This document shows, piece after piece, positions 22,560 through 35,870 of a stretch of 64,000 nt of DNA (positions are counted from its first letter, which is position 1; each line of letters starts with the position of its first letter). Source of the DNA: Sabellastarte sp. h YS-2021 (Eukaryota; Annelida; Polychaeta; Sabellida; Sabellidae); the NCBI GenBank assembly GCA_964017235.1, contig OZ024933.1, positions 11,783,962 to 11,847,961 of the forward strand. The letters are read 5' to 3'. The position numbers were made by a program, and so were the translations under genes. The notes below the pieces were generated by a model that was given only the letters and a program-made list of their open reading frames with translations, was not told where the DNA came from and searched no databases.

Positions 22560-23300
22560 GACTTCTCAAATTTGCAGGATATATTCATACTCATAAAATC
22601 AATCTTGTCTCGGAATATTTGTGGCTTGATTTTGAAAAACAAGATGGCTGCCACGGGCATTTTTTGACTTTCACCAAAGAGTTTTGTTGGCCCTCTAGAG
22701 CCAAGAGTATTATAGGTAGAGATCTTAAGTTTGAAGGGTATGCTCATCATTACAAAATCGTAAAGAAGAAGACCATTTTTGACCTCACTTTGAAAAACAA
22801 GATAGCTGCAATGGTCGTTTCTATGTCAGTCATGAAAAGTGCTTATATTTCCCTTATTATTTGTCCTAGGTTTCCAATGTGAAACCAACCTATAGGGAAT
22901 CATAGCAAAATTCAAAAGTGCTTATTACTCGCTTATTATTGGTCCTATAGGAAGTCATGAGCTAGGAATCTTTTGATGTTGTCAGGTTTGACCTCCTTCA
23001 AGATCAAACGAGGATAGCCAAACATTAAAGTGCTTAGAACTAGCTTATTATTGGTCCTAGAGGTTTGCAATGTGACATCAATCTATAAGAACTCATTGGC
23101 TGGGATTCTTTGGATTTGATTAGGTTTGATCTTGGGCCCTTCCTTCAAGGTCAAATGATGATAGCTAAATTTAAAAGTATTTATAACTTGCTTACTATTG
23201 GTCCTAGAGGTGTACAGTGCAAAACCAACCTATAGTAAATCATGGGCTAGGAATCTTCTGCTCTGGTCAGATTCGGCCTTGGGACCCTCCTTCAGGTCAA
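22560..23300. repeat. Degenerate tandem repeats (about 130-bp units)
   Basis: From about 22840 at least four units share AAAAGTGCTTAT, CTTATTATTGGTCCTA, AACCAACCTATAG and CATGGGCTAGGAATCTT. The preceding part has two units with TTGAAAAACAAGAT(G/A)GCTGC. Confidence 0.65.
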
Positions 23301-23712
23301 ATGATTGTTGAATAGCTTTGGTGAGTTGTCTTCCCGGTGAATACAAATTTGCATTGGTTGTCCGATCTAGGTCTAGTTAGGTTTGACATATAACATAGTG
23401 TGGCTTGGTTGTGATTTTTTTTAGTTTCACAAAATAATCCTTTATTATCAAATTTTTGATGCTTTATAGTGTACCTCATCATATAATTTTGATAGTATAA
23501 ATCCTTTCGAGTATACTAGTCCATATCTGCATGACATTACTAAATGGAGAAAATTCATTGAATAACAGATGAATTCCTTGGTCATGTGAAACTTGTTTTC
23601 TTTATAACATAAAGTGAACAATACATATTGTGAAGTATTGTTCCCAAATAATGATGTGACACACTCACTTTGCACTTGAAATAATGAATCTTATTACATG
23701 CAGCTTTATATT

Positions 23713-23940
23713 TATATATTTGGGGTTTTACGTTGCCTTCAACACTGTACAGGTCATATCACGACGGGTAGTTGGAAGGGCAGAGGAAGCCAGTACATAC
23801 AGTTTGTCAGGGTTTTGTACTGTAAACTGCTGACCAACGGCAAGCAACTACCAGCTTTCCCACTTGAGGCCATGCTGGGAACCGAACGCCGTCCTCAGAG
23901 GTGGGAGGCGAGAGTGTTACCACTCTGCCACCGTGGCCCC
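23713..23940 (-). mobile_element. SINE, family A
   Basis: Reverse-strand copy, from the TTTGGGGTTTTACG tail to the GCCACCGTGGCCCC head. A 14-base target-site duplication TGCAGCTTTATATT lies at 23699-23712 and 23941-23954. Confidence 0.92.
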
Positions 23941-24360
23941 TGCAGCTTTATATTATACTTAAGTATATATGTATTCATGACAAATTACTCATATCAGATA
24001 AATAGATTAAAAAGTTCTGCCAACTTTCAAGAATGCAAGTAATGCTGACAAGACATAAATATCTAGGTATATTCTTCTCATCCAGACTAAGTTGGTCATT
24101 TGCAGTTACGAGTAAATTTTGCTGTGTAAATCACATGTTAAATGTTAAGATTGGTGGGCAGTCCCATGTATACTCTCAGATACTTTAAGTTCTGTACATA
24201 CTGGCTGAAACAAAAGTATGTAGTCTTTATTCGTAACAACTATGCCTCCCTTGCATCTAATTGTAGCCATTCAGTTTTCCCACAAACAATGTCATCAGAA
24301 AGTGAAAATTTAATTTTATCTGTATGGTGGTTTTAAAATTCATGCTTACAACAAGGATAC

Positions 24361-24595
24361 TATTTTTTTTTTATTTGGGGTTTAACGTCGCTTTCAACAC
24401 TGTACAGGTGATATCACGACGGGTAGTTGGAAGGGCAGAGGAAACCAGTACATAGAGTTCGCTAGGGTTGTGTACTGTAAACTGCCGACCAACGGCAAGC
24501 AACTACCAGCTTTCCCACTTACGGCCATGACGGGGATCGATCCCCGGCCGCAGAGGTGGGAGGCGAGAGTGTTACCACTCTGCCACCGTGGCCCC
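24361..24595 (-). mobile_element. SINE, family A (well preserved)
   Basis: Reverse-strand copy with intact box A and box B (GGGGATCGATCCCCGG region) and a T-rich junction. A 12-base target-site duplication CAACAAGGATAC lies at 24349-24360 and 24596-24607. Confidence 0.92.
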
Positions 24596-24671
24596 CAACA
24601 AGGATACAGTATTAAAAATGAAATCTTAAATGTATATTGTGCTTGAGGTCTTTAGTTACAATAAATTTCTG

Positions 24672-24835
24672 GGGCCGGATTCACGAACAATAATTTGACT
24701 ATTCCTAACTTACATTTTAAGTAAGAGATTATGAAACTGCATTTACAGACATTCCTAACTCTAAGGTGAGCTTAGGACTCATACTTATATTTTAAGTTAG
24801 ATTGGAAGCTATCTTTGGAGGACATGATGTTCATA
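24672..24835. repeat. Left-end fragment of a GGGCCGGATTCAC-type MITE
   Basis: GGGGCCGGATTCACGAACAA followed by TTCCTAACTTACATTTTAAG-type modules resembles the ends of the MITEs at 5205, 33641 and 62378. No matching right end was found. Confidence 0.45.
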
Positions 24836-24840
24836 TCACA

Positions 24841-25085
24841 AGATTTAGTTTGTAAATACTGAGCTATAATGGTGTTGTTTTCGGATGTTTGTTTTATGTT
24901 GTTTTTGGTTGTTGGCTTTATTTATCCAAGTTGTTAATGTTTTTTTTGTGTGTATGAAGGAAAAGATTTAGTTTGTAAATAGTGAGCTATAATGGTGTTG
25001 TTTTCGGATGTTTGTTTTATGTTGTTTTTGGTTGTTGGCTTTATTTATCCAAGTTGTTTATGTTTTTTTGTGTGTATGAAGGAAA
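24841..25085. repeat. Recent 123-bp tandem duplication
   Basis: Two nearly identical units, 24841-24963 and 24964-25085, starting AGATTTAGTTTGTAAATA and containing TTGTTTTCGGATGTTTGTTT. Only a few differences are seen. Confidence 0.85.
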
Positions 25086-25659
25086 AGAGGTGAATTTTTT
25101 ATTTTTTTAATAACTAACCATTTTTCAACATGCCACTAATTTAACATGAATTACTGTGTGGGGGTATGATTCTAAGTCATACGCCTCTCATTACTGCTGG
25201 TCGAATTTAAAAAGATTATTCTTGTCTGTATAGTACTAATGTGTCATTGGATGACACTTGACCTTATAAATTAAAATGTTCCTGCGGTTTTGCAAGCACA
25301 CTTCACTTTTGAATTGAATGGAAATTCAAGGCCTACAGGCGCCATTGGTTAAGTTGTACAAAAAATTTAATTTTAAATTTTTAGTATTTTATTCAATTTG
25401 TTCTTTTAGTTTTAAAATTGTACAACTTTATGGTTCTGTGATTGCTTAGATAATTCTTCTGTTGATGTGTACAGTGAGGTTGACAGGTGTCATATGAAAT
25501 ATGTAACGGTAACATATTGATGATATAACTTTGTATTAGTAGATCATGTCAATGACAGTCGTTTGTATTAAAATAGTGTTGATTAGTATGGGTTTGTTGT
25601 AGGGTGTCGCTATGAAATCAACATTCTGTTGATGTTTGAGGATGATATTAATGTAGTTT

Positions 25660-28600
25660 GGCAGTTACATGGATTATACTGTAAATTAGATAATGCAGTA
25701 GCAATAGTATTGGTTAGTATTTATCATTTGATGATTGCTCTTTACTAGTGTTATTATTTATCTCAGCCTGTTACTTGATGCATACTTTAATAGTGTGCGT
25801 AGCTTTAAATTATGAATTAAATTCTGTACTGCAGTAATAATAGTATTAATTAGTATTTATTGTCTGACATTTCCTTCATATTAACATAATTACTTATTTC
25901 CGTTCACGTTACTTGCTATGTACCGTAACAGTGAGTGTTCACGTTAATGCAAAGCAGTGTGTCATATAGCTTTGAATTATTAAAATTTCTGTATTGCAGT
26001 AATAATAGCATTAATTAGTATCTATAATCTGACAATTGCTGTATATTAATGTAATTACTTACTCCAGTTCATGTTACTACTTAAATATTGTAACAGTGAG
26101 TATTTGTGTGATGATGCATAGAAGTATGACACAAAGTTTGGAAATCTAGACCTGTATCAACGTAATTGTATTCAAAACTATTCATCACCCGTTTCCTTAC
26201 TAAGAACCAGCATTAATTAGTATCTGGTATTATTAGTTTGGCTATCATGCCAAAAGTATTTCATTGCTCAGCTTGTAATGGGCAGCACAAAAGGCCAATG
26301 GACAGTAAGTGCCAGTTCAAAAATGATACATCCAGTACTTCAAGTGTACAAAATTCTGAGAATTTAAATCAAGAAATATTAATGGCATTAAATTCTGTCA
26401 GTTCCAGATTGTCAAGTATGGAACAAAGAAAGAGGATTGGCTACAGGGCACATGTCAGCAGGCACCTCTTCCTCTGAGAGGGCAACAGTGGACATGGCGT
26501 CGTATCAGGCAGTGAGTGACACTGCAGATGACACTGTTATTCCCGGTGCTCATATGTTGAAGGGATCCAAGCAAATTCAAGATGCTGTGGATCAAAGATT
26601 GAAGGAACTGACCACACTGAATGAAAAAAGTATGTTCAAGTCACAGAGAGGGGGGCAGGAGCAAATATTTGTAAAACGACAGGTCCTATGGCCCCAGAAC
26701 TATATTTTGTCAGGTACTACAAAATATAGAGTGTCTTATGACAGTCTCAGTATATTTCAATGGGTCTGTGGTTTATGCAACATAGAAAAAATGCCAAGAC
26801 AAAAATTGCAGAATGGCCAGGACTTTGGGTTGGCCTCTGCTAAAGGAGCCCACGCCCTGCTTCTGTGTCACATGAAAGAGGGCAAAGTTGAATGGCACAT
26901 GACTGAGAAAATTGATTGTATCAGAAGTGCACATGCCCAAAAAGTGGTTTCAACTTCATCCACTCAGGGTAAAAATGCAGATAAGTACTGTGCAAAGTAC
27001 CCTGTGTAATTTTTTTTTTCAGATGGGTAAATGCTCCCACACCAGTGACCATGTTACAAATGGTCACAGTTATAAACACATATCTAGTCATTGTTTTTGA
27101 GTGAGGAAGCGTTTCCCCCAACCACAAAGAGATTGTAGAAATGCAAAGAAATACAAAGAGGTAAAAAACGAATGCAGTGCCAAATTCTAAAAGAGTCAAA
27201 AGGTCATATGGTACAGACCCCTCATCGAATGTTGAGTAGTAACCAATTAAAACCCCATATGAAAAAATCTAACAGAAATTACAAATGTAGAATTGTAACC
27301 ACTTCTCGTACCTTCAATGGGTAAGTACCAACTGGAAACTGGATGTGTACAAGTATAAGAATTACTCTTATGACCAGGTGGTCAAATGCCCCAGAGGTGG
27401 GGGATTACCAGTCACGCCTAGTATGGCTTCCCCCAGTCAAGGTAAGTCTGGCAAAAATAAAATCAGTGGTCATTACAGAGACAGAATAAGCTCACATAAA
27501 AATGCAAATAACAATCACACTGTCACTGGCCTAGCCAGGCACCAGGTTGATCAGAGCAAAGGCTTACTTTATCAAACTTGCATGAATTTTCTGCCTAAGG
27601 TCGAGGTAAGTGATCATAAGCAGGACATTGAATGCACCAATAGGTTTCAGATATTTCAAAGGGGTGACAATGTTGTTTCCGAACAATCATGTGATGCTGA
27701 AAATACCTTCCACGCTCAAACTGACATAATTCCTGCTACTGGTCCAAATCTGGATCTTAGACATGTCAAGGCATCACAAAGAGACGCATCAGAATTTACC
27801 TCAGAATAAGTCCAAAGGGTAAACATAAAATCAAATCAGCCCAGGTTAATGTCAAATATCAACAGTGTCAAGACATTCAAGCCCAGAGACTTAAAGATGA
27901 AGTTATGGGTATTAACACTGCAAGTACAAGGGGCTCTGACATGAACCATAAGGGTGAGAGTGTAAATAGTACAAAATATGACCTTGACCTTCGCCATGAG
28001 GTCAAGAGAAGTTACAAGGCTTTTTTACCCACTTGTCGAACTTTGCAACAATGGGAGACTAACACCAAGTTCAAATTTGGTTTCATTCCTTTAGGTGAAT
28101 TAAAACTCCCTCACTTGATTCACTGCAATTAGATAAAAAATTAAGAAGTCTGGTGAGAACAATTTTATGCGTTCTCAAATTATGTTTGACTCTCAACTGA
28201 ACCCTGATGCTTGGAATAAGTATTTATAGGGCTACTGAGATAAGCAGCTTCCCTTACTGGTTCACTTTGGCTTCCCCCTAGACTTCAATAGGGAAGCTCA
28301 GTTAATGAGTCACTCAGATAATCATTCCTCTGCCAAAGCTGACAATATCAGTCATCAAATAAAGACTTTTGGTAGGGGTTGTCAGTTGTATAAAATTAAC
28401 ATACGTAGGGTCTTTTATCATGTAAAATTGGGCCCCATGGACTATGACCTGTTAGGTTTGCGTCACGTCAACTGGTACGTTGACATCTGCCTCCCCTTCG
28501 CGTATCATCATGGGAGTGCTCTGTTTAAACACTTAAGTGATGCTGTGCCTCATATCATGCATCAGAAAGGTTATGACGTCATAAATTATATCAATAATAT

Positions 28601-30780
28601 CTTAAGAATTTACATTCAGAGTAAAACTGATGCCTCTTTTGACACTTTACAGTCGTTTCTTCATGACCCAGGCTTTGAAATTTCTATGAAAAAGCTAATA
28701 GCCCCTACAATGTCTAAGAATTGCTTAGACATTATGGTTGATACAGTTAACATTGCTCTGGCCATTCCCCAGGCCAAGATGTAAGAAATATTACAAGCTT
28801 GTGACCAATGGTGTCATAAAAATTACTGTGACAAGCATCACTTGCAGACATTATTAGTCTTTTGTATGTAACAAAATGTGTTCATACATCTAGCTTTTCC
28901 TTACACTGATTCTAGGATTTCCTGAGGTCGATGGAAGACAAAGGTCACACATTAATTGGTTTGTAAAATTCATGCCCACCTTCAATGGCGTCGTTTTCTT
29001 TAATCAACAGCCAGTCAAATGCTTTATTGAGCTGGATGCCAGCTTAAGTTGACTAGGTGCTAGGTGGGGTTCCAGAGTTTACACCCTCAGTTTACCCTTA
29101 GGCTACCTTGACATAAATATAGCCCACCTTGAAATCCTAAATATTTTGCTGGTCCCCAGGGTCTGGCACCAGTTTTGGGCTAATAGTGCCCTTAACACTG
29201 GCAGGACTAGGGATCTGACCTTGGTTGCAATAGCTCGCAACATTCAGTTTGAGGCTTGTAGAAGCAACATTGAACTGCAAATACATATTACAGATAAAGC
29301 CAATGTCATTGCTGACCTGGATGGATCATTACAGCCCATCCTCAGATCAAATCAGATGAAATTAGATCAATTGTTGCCCACACATCAATGGGACGAGGTT
29401 AAAATACAACCCACTACTATTGACTGGTCTATTTACATTACATATTAATGTCATATATTATTCTTTTCTGTAGACTTTAGCCCAGCCATTTCCAACCTTA
29501 TTCATAAGGGCCTTCAGAAAACCCATATGGCCCTCAGACCTTCAACACAAAGAAACTACTAGTATGTTTCGTTTATTTATTGCTTTTACTGTTTTATGCA
29601 TATCCAATTAAAAAGACATTCACCTTTGGTACTGATTGCTTATATCCAGTTCTTTTACACAAATAAATACTCTGCCACAGCCATGGCTAACCACTTGTCT
29701 GCTATTAAGACCAAATTGTCCGCATAAGGCTTCTCCACACAGGCTTTTGAGGATCCAAGGATTAAGTATTTTCAAAAGGCCTTAATTCTCCACAGACCTT
29801 TCAACTTATAGTCAGAGCCTGTGATAGTATATATATGGGACAGGTATTGAAAGCAGTATATGCATTGGCTTTTTTCTTATTTCTTAGGAGATATAACTTG
29901 GTCCCTCATACAAGAAAATCATATACCCCATTAGTCATGGCCATCAGAAATCTCTAGTATGTTACCTCTGGTACAAAAAATGCACCTTTGTTTCAATATA
30001 AGACATCCCAGGGCTGGTTCCCAATGACTGATACTCAAGTCAGGGGCCATTTTAGAATGATCCTTGCCAAACTGCAATTGCAAAATACAAGTATGACATT
30101 TCACGCTTTCCGGCAATCAGGTGCCACCTACGCCTTCAATGCAAATGTGGCTCTGTAGGATATACAGAGCCATGGTACCGGGACTTCAGAATGGTTTTGG
30201 AGATATGTCATAATGGATCAAAATGCCTCTGATCAAGTGGCTAGTTCATTCCAAGACATCCTACACTCTACTTCCTACTTGGGGTTTGGGGCTTCTTCTT
30301 TTCCACAAAAACAAAAGTTAGTTTTAACAAAATTCCAGTAAAGTGGAAAACTGATGTTTTACTAGAATAAATTATAAAGATTTGCTAAAGTTAACCATAA
30401 CAGTTTCATGACCTTAAAGTGGGTTAAAATCACATATTTATGTTGCGGCCACCATAACTTAAATCAAAGTCATTCCAAATTTACTTAAGGTGACCTTAAC
30501 TGCTAATCGCAAGATAGGGCCACCTTAATCTTTATCTCCTGACATTATCTGTATATTATGTATTTAAGGTGACCTTGAGGTTTTCATGATGTAATCATAA
30601 CTGTACAGATCACAAAAGTGTCATCACCTCCCACTGAGGTGTAAGCTTAACATTACTTTGAGGCCACCATCAACTTAAATCGAAATTATTCCAAACTATA
30701 AGGTGACCTTACTTGCTAACCACAAGATAGGGCCACCTTAAATTCTCTGCCTTGGCCTTAGTCACCTTGCATCACCTTGC
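25660..30780 (+). mobile_element. DIRS/Ngaro-like tyrosine-recombinase retroelement, fossil copy 1
   Basis: Parts in order: a leader with two to three tandem units of about 165 bp (GCAGTAATAATAGTATTAAT) at 25660-26130; a gag-like region from 26247 (MPKVFHCSACNGQHKRPMD ... DFGLASAKGAHALLLCHMKE); a reverse transcriptase region at about 28300-28790 (MDYDLLGLRHVNWYVDICLP) with RNase H-like sequence after it; a tyrosine recombinase region at about 29650-30320 (YAFNANVAL and GTSEWFWRYVIMDQNASDQ); and 80-bp direct repeats at 30447-30529 and 30662-30742. It is broken many times (of order ten or more) and old. Confidence 0.75.
30447..30742. repeat. Paired direct repeats at the DIRS-like 3' end
   Basis: Two units of about 80 bp share AACTTAAATC, ATTCCAAA, AAGGTGACCTTA and AAGATAGGGCCACCTTAA, 215 bp apart. 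They fit the split direct repeats used by Ngaro-like elements. Confidence 0.65.
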
Positions 30781-32900
30781 AAAGTTTTCACCATACCTGT
30801 GTTACAAATGTATATACCACTAGATGTATGTGTGTTACTAGAATAAAAAATATATACATATATTCCCCAAGTGGGGCTTTCACTACCTTTCTTTGGACCT
30901 GAGGCAATGTTAAAAATATCACAGTAAAGCTGTAAAGTAATTTTCTGTGCAGAGGGTCATTATCGTAAACAGCCAAAGGTATACACCAAATTTTTCATAG
31001 TTCTTGGCCAATCAGATTCACTGATACAACCATATCTAAATAGTTAGGATATGTTTTTCCTTGCTTAAAATCTAAGGTGACCTTATCTAAGTGTTGTTTC
31101 GTAGATTTCAATTCTAAAAAAAACTAGTCAATTGGAAAACCTTCCCTTTCTTCGATGTAAGGTCACCTTATTTAAGTATTATTTATGAATGCAGCCCCGT
31201 TTTATTCAAGAAATTGAGATTATCAAATTGTAAATAAAAAAATATTAGAAATATAAATACTGTATGCATACAGTCCAGTCCAGTTTGTGGAGGACATCAC
31301 TTTGCATCCTAGAAAATTACTCAGTGTCTATTAGCAACATGTAACGACATAATTTCATAGGTTTTGCCTCTGACCTTAAGCCTTTTCGAATTTGATACTT
31401 GCAAATCCCCCCCCCCTCCTCTCTGACAGGGCTCTAGTACTATTATTCTAATTTTCCTGCAAACTTTTCACTTTTTAGCTCTATTAGTGTGAACTCTGGG
31501 GTCCTTCCTCTCCTGACGCTCAGGGGACTTTGGTTTGACTTTAGTTTGTATTCATTATATCAAGTCAGTCCCTTGCTGATTACCAAACCTTGAAACCTCG
31601 CTTTTCACTGTTGTTCAAGGTCACCTCAGGGTAAAGAATGTATATGTTATTTTTTCATATTATTGATGCTAGATGATAATGTTTTTATGGATGCTTCTGT
31701 CAAAATGGATAAAAGTGGTGTCAAATTGGATAAAATCTAATATTTTGTACGTGCTTTTAACTTAATAAACTACTTTTTCCCCAACATTAAATCAAATTGA
31801 GAGATAGGTTCAATGCCATTTTCAGTGAACCACTGGAAAGTCATCATCAATTACTAGATTTTTTAAAGGTTTTTTGCAACAAGGGAAATAATATTGAAAT
31901 AATAATGCATTGATAAGGTCACATAAATTCTTTGATATATACATAAACTTGTTTATTTGAGATGATATTTAAGTAAGTCAAAATGAATCAGACTGTGTTG
32001 AAAAGTCAAACATCATCTCAAATAATCTGTACTTCTCAGAAGCCTTTTTTATGTTTTCTTGTTATTATGTGCTATGTGTGTATCACTGTCAATGTTTTTC
32101 CTGTTGGTTGTGCTTTTTGACAATGTAACATTAAAAAGTAAAATGTGTACCATATATCAATTATAGCAATGATGTAATATAAAGTGCCTTAGTTTCAGTC
32201 ATTTTTGATTATCAAAACTTTTTGAATAATACTCTTGATCAATAGAGAATATTACCTTTTCCAATTCAGCCGAAGTAATTCTTGTGTTGACACAAACTCA
32301 CTTAGTCACTCTCTCTCTCTGTAACAATCATGCCATATGAAAAATCCCATTGTTTCCATTGTTCAATCATAAGTGAGCTTGTGCCTTTAACTTAATTTCT
32401 ATCATGTGAAGTTACTTGTATAATTAATAGTGAAAGGTGTGGATTCCATTTGTGAGGGTGATATAGAAATGCTTTGGATGTAGCATCCAAAATCAGTGTA
32501 TTCTGTGGATTAAGCGTGTTAGTTTTATTATAACAGCTATGGATTTCAGCTGTATTGTGTTACGCATTTATACATTTATACACAAAAAAATGAAATAAAT
32601 TATTTTACGCAGAAACAAAAAGAATTTTCCTTTCCTGGCTGATCCAACGCCAAATCTGGATCGTCATATCTTTACATTGTGAAAATTAAATGTAATGGCA
32701 CTTTGGCTCTTAACTGTTCATTTCTCCTCTAGCTTTACTAAATTGCACTGTCTGATCTAAAAAAACCCTTTACTTTGTATTTTTCACCTTTATATATATA
32801 TCTAGGTGTATGATGCTATTTCCACAGGTTTTTGGGTATGGGCATAATTGCCAGTGCAATTCATTGGTTTATCATGGTACAAACTTAACTCTATCCTACT
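30781..32900. other. No gene recognised; scattered AAGGTGACCTTA words
   Basis: Palindromic TAAGGTGACCTTA-like words recur at about 31075 and 31160. A short C run lies at 31407-31415. Otherwise AT-rich and featureless. Confidence 0.35.
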
Positions 32901-32913
32901 GATAGTTTTTCAA

Positions 32914-33090
32914 TGTGTCACTCTCACCTCCAGCCTCTGAGGCCAGGGTTCAGTTCCGGGCACGGCCTCAAGTGGGAAAGCGGGAAGTTGTTTGCAGTTG
33001 GTCAGCAGTTTACAGTACAGAACCCTGACGAGCTGTATGTATTGGTTTCCTCTGTCCTTGCGACGTAAAACCCCAAATAAAACAAAACAA
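32914..33090 (+). mobile_element. SINE, family A, partial
   Basis: A copy with a damaged head (TCTCACCTCCAGCCTCTGAG), a box B like GGGTTCAGTTCCG and the tail CGACGTAAAACCCCAAATAA. The CTTCCAACTACCCGTCGTG part is deleted. Confidence 0.8.
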
Positions 33091-33640
33091 ATGTGTTAAG
33101 ATAGACATTGCAGGTACTTGATTAACATATAAAACAATAATATAAATAAACATAGATATTTTATATTCACCATCAACCACATATACCCTACATGGGCGAT
33201 ATACAGAGCGATATATATATCTTTTGTACACAGCATATGTATACGTTGGCAATTCATATTGATAAGTGAGAAAATGTGTAGCCTACAGATATGAATAAAA
33301 TGTGATTATGAAGGCCTTTTAACATCGTTTCCACCTGTTTTTTTTTGTTGCTTAAAAACCCATACAGAAATGGCTGAGAAATTGCAAGTTCATAGCAGTG
33401 TTTTCACATTTTCGTTTTAAATAAGTAAATATATTTCACTCCTAAATCTCGGTGAATAAAATGTTGGATGATAAAGGTAAAATATCCCTCATTAGACATA
33501 CACGGAAAAAAGTAACATTACAACACTTGTGCTTTACATTTGTATAATATTTTGATCTTCATTCATTACATATCGCTGTTAGAGGGTGGCTGGTTTTGAG
33601 AACATGATGCTGGAAGGCAACCAATGCCTTGATAGACCTG

Positions 33641-34195
33641 GGGCCGGTTGAACAAAGGGTCTCAGATTTAGCCTGGACTTAGGCTATGTCAAGGACTTAA
33701 ATCTGAGCCTTCTGTCTTCGCTAGGTCCTGGACATAAATGGATTTCACAAAGGGCTACTTAGCTAAGTCCAAGTCTATCATATAACCATGGTGGTTTTCT
33801 ATGTCATGTGACCCTTTATTTCTAGTCAAAATATTTAAGTGGCAACATATATCCTTTGTTTAGCTCATTTTATCTTTGAAATCATGCTGTTTTAATGGGA
33901 AGCCTTGCAATCATATATATATAGCCAAAGACTAATTGAGGGTGGTGTTCTTTATACTTATTCTTTATTTTCAAGCATTTAAAATTTTGAAGTGAGAAAA
34001 CATATGGCGGCCACATTTAAGTCTTTGTTTACAAAAGTTTAACCCAATTTTGGGTAGACTTAGCCAAAGCCTAGACTTAGCAGCTTTGTGAAGCCATCCA
34101 TGTCTGAGATCACATACTTAACCTCATTTTAAGACAAGAGTCTTAACTTTCAGTCTAAGTCTGGACTATATCCATTTGTGAAATCGACTCCGGGG
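33641..34195. mobile_element. MITE, GGGGCCGG type
   Basis: The left end GGGGCCGGTTGAACAAAGGG and the right part (CCATTTGTGAAATCGACTCC) show weak terminal inversion, with SINE-free TCTAAGTCTGGACT-type modules at both sides. A 4-base CCTG duplication lies at 33637-33640 and 34196-34199. The core matches 4030-4310. Confidence 0.6.
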
Positions 34196-34199
34196 CCTG

Positions 34200-35028
34200 A
34201 TGAGGAGCAATCTGTTGATTTGGTACTGGGTAACACATTTATTTCAGCGATGATATTTACCAATGCACAAATTTATAAGCCAAAGCAGACTGATGGCACA
34301 TTACTTTACTGATGGTCTGTCTTGATATGATCATAAGATCAGCAACATATCTGTGAATATGATATACTCTCTTACTTCAACAAAAATGTAAATTCACCCA
34401 ATACTCTTGCACATAATATGCAATACCCTAAATTGGTTGGTTTCTAGATATGTAATAGACAAACCTCACCTCAGTTACAGTATATTTATCCAGTCTGTAA
34501 AAATAGATTTTAAATTGTCTACAATGAAAAATTTCACAAGTTATAATCTATTCTGAAATGTTTTTATGATATCACAGAGTGCAGAGCTTTTACTATTGAA
34601 GTATGTGTTTTTTAATATCACTGAATATGCTGCATAACCTTACATAAAATGTTACACTGTGTGTAGTTTCTAATAGTGTAATCTATATACTGCAGAAAGC
34701 AAAACTTAATAAACAGATTCCAAAGAACTATTCTAGCCTAGGAATGAGTAAATCTTCATGTGTGATGGTGCTTTCATGTTTCTTTCATTAAAGAATTTTT
34801 CGTCCCTGTTCATAAACAGCCTCATATCTGTATAAAACTTTTCACGAATATAATTACAGGATAATATTTATATTCCTCGCATGTCTTTAGAATTGCAAAG
34901 TTGGAGTCGTAATTTTTTTTAAATTGTCATGTTAGATATTTAATTTTATGTGAAGATATAGATATTATTGTTAATCAGTGATATTTTTTGGAAAAATGCA
35001 TTTTAACCATCTTAAAAAACTATAAAAG
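34200..35028. other. No gene recognised
   Basis: AT-rich sequence immediately before the tail-like exon candidate; no repeat or motif identified. Confidence 0.35.
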
Positions 35029-35282
35029 AAAACCAACTTCCAAAGAAAATATTCAGAATGAGATACATCTACCGCAGAATGTACCTCAGGGAGGAGACAC
35101 CACAATCTATCCTGGGGTGGATTTGACAATCCCCAGAATATACCTGGATATTAAGTGAATGGGAGTATACTTTATATGAGTTTACACCAGCAGGTATAAC
35201 ATCTACAATGGCTGTGGACAGTTTGCACACTGATGGCAGGACGGAGCAAAAGAGTAATTCTCAGTATGTTAAGGTGCAATAA
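35029..35282 (+). CDS. Candidate cytoplasmic-tail exon with ITIM/ITSM-like tyrosine motifs
   Basis: Two overlapping open frames. Frame A (35030-35158): KPTSKENIQNEIHLPQNVPQ then GGDTTIYPGVDLTIPRIYLD, IK, stop; TIYPGV fits TxYxx(V/I) and RIYLDI is YxxI. Frame B (35127-35282): PEYTWILSEWEYTLYEF, then TEQKSNSQYVKVQ and stop; SQYVKV fits the ITIM consensus (S/I/V/L)xYxx(I/V/L). A one-base frame change or a small intron within 35127-35158 would be needed to use both. A possible acceptor is TATAAAAG before 35029; ATTCAG at 35051-35056 would instead join exon 8 in phase 0. It is the only downstream same-strand tail-like sequence seen, 17 kb from the transmembrane exon. Linkage to copy 1 is inference; it could be another gene or a relic. 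Confidence 0.3.
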
Positions 35283-35324
35283 CCGATACAATTACTGTAT
35301 CATGAATGATTTGTGTATCTGCAT

Positions 35325-35870
35325 CTGCATCTAATTCTAATTTGACTTTTATAGCCCTTAATCTCCACTGAATAGTGGACTCTTAGACAATAGCAATATG
35401 CAAGTAGCAAGTGGACAACAAGACAATAGCAATATGCAAATTCAAAGTCCAGGGACAAAAAACAGGTCTGCACCACAGAGAAGCCATAAGAAAATTGAGC
35501 TAAGGAGGAAAAGCCTTTGCATAGAGATAGGTTTTGAGCTTCTTTCTAAAAGAGGCAATATTGGGTGATGCATAGATGTCTTTAGGGAGAGAATCCAATC
35601 AGTGGGGGCATCAAAGGCAAAACTGAAGCCAAACTGCTTAGTGGACTTGTGAATTGTGGGTTACAAATTTTGGTACATTGAGGAAATTGGCAACACTCTG
35701 ACTGCGTCTAGTATTGTAAGTAGTGCGGTATGTGGATAGATGTGGCTCGAAATATTTAGGGAAACCAGTATGAATAAACTTGTACACCAGGGTAGCCAGT
35801 TTGAACTCAGAGCGAAACTGAGCAAAACTGAATAGAGAGCCAATCTAGAAGGTCAAATTTCAAACCAAGG
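35325..35870 (-). mobile_element. 5'-truncated CR1/L2-like LINE 3' end
   Basis: The minus strand carries a broken RT C-terminus (PKYFEPHLSTYRTTYNTRRS, QSVANFLNVPKFVT, then a LIGFSP-like remnant of the usual W-S-L-P motif). The 3' UTR reads GTGGAGATTAAGGGC and ends in a GCAGAT-type simple repeat at about 35320-35340. The same 3' end family occurs at 62968-63157. Confidence 0.7.

Noticed and set aside
30447-31170. Nuclear-receptor response elements (AGGTGACCT palindromes)
   Set aside because: As regulatory sites they are unsupported; the words fall mainly in the terminal repeats of a retroelement, so they are reported only as a pattern.
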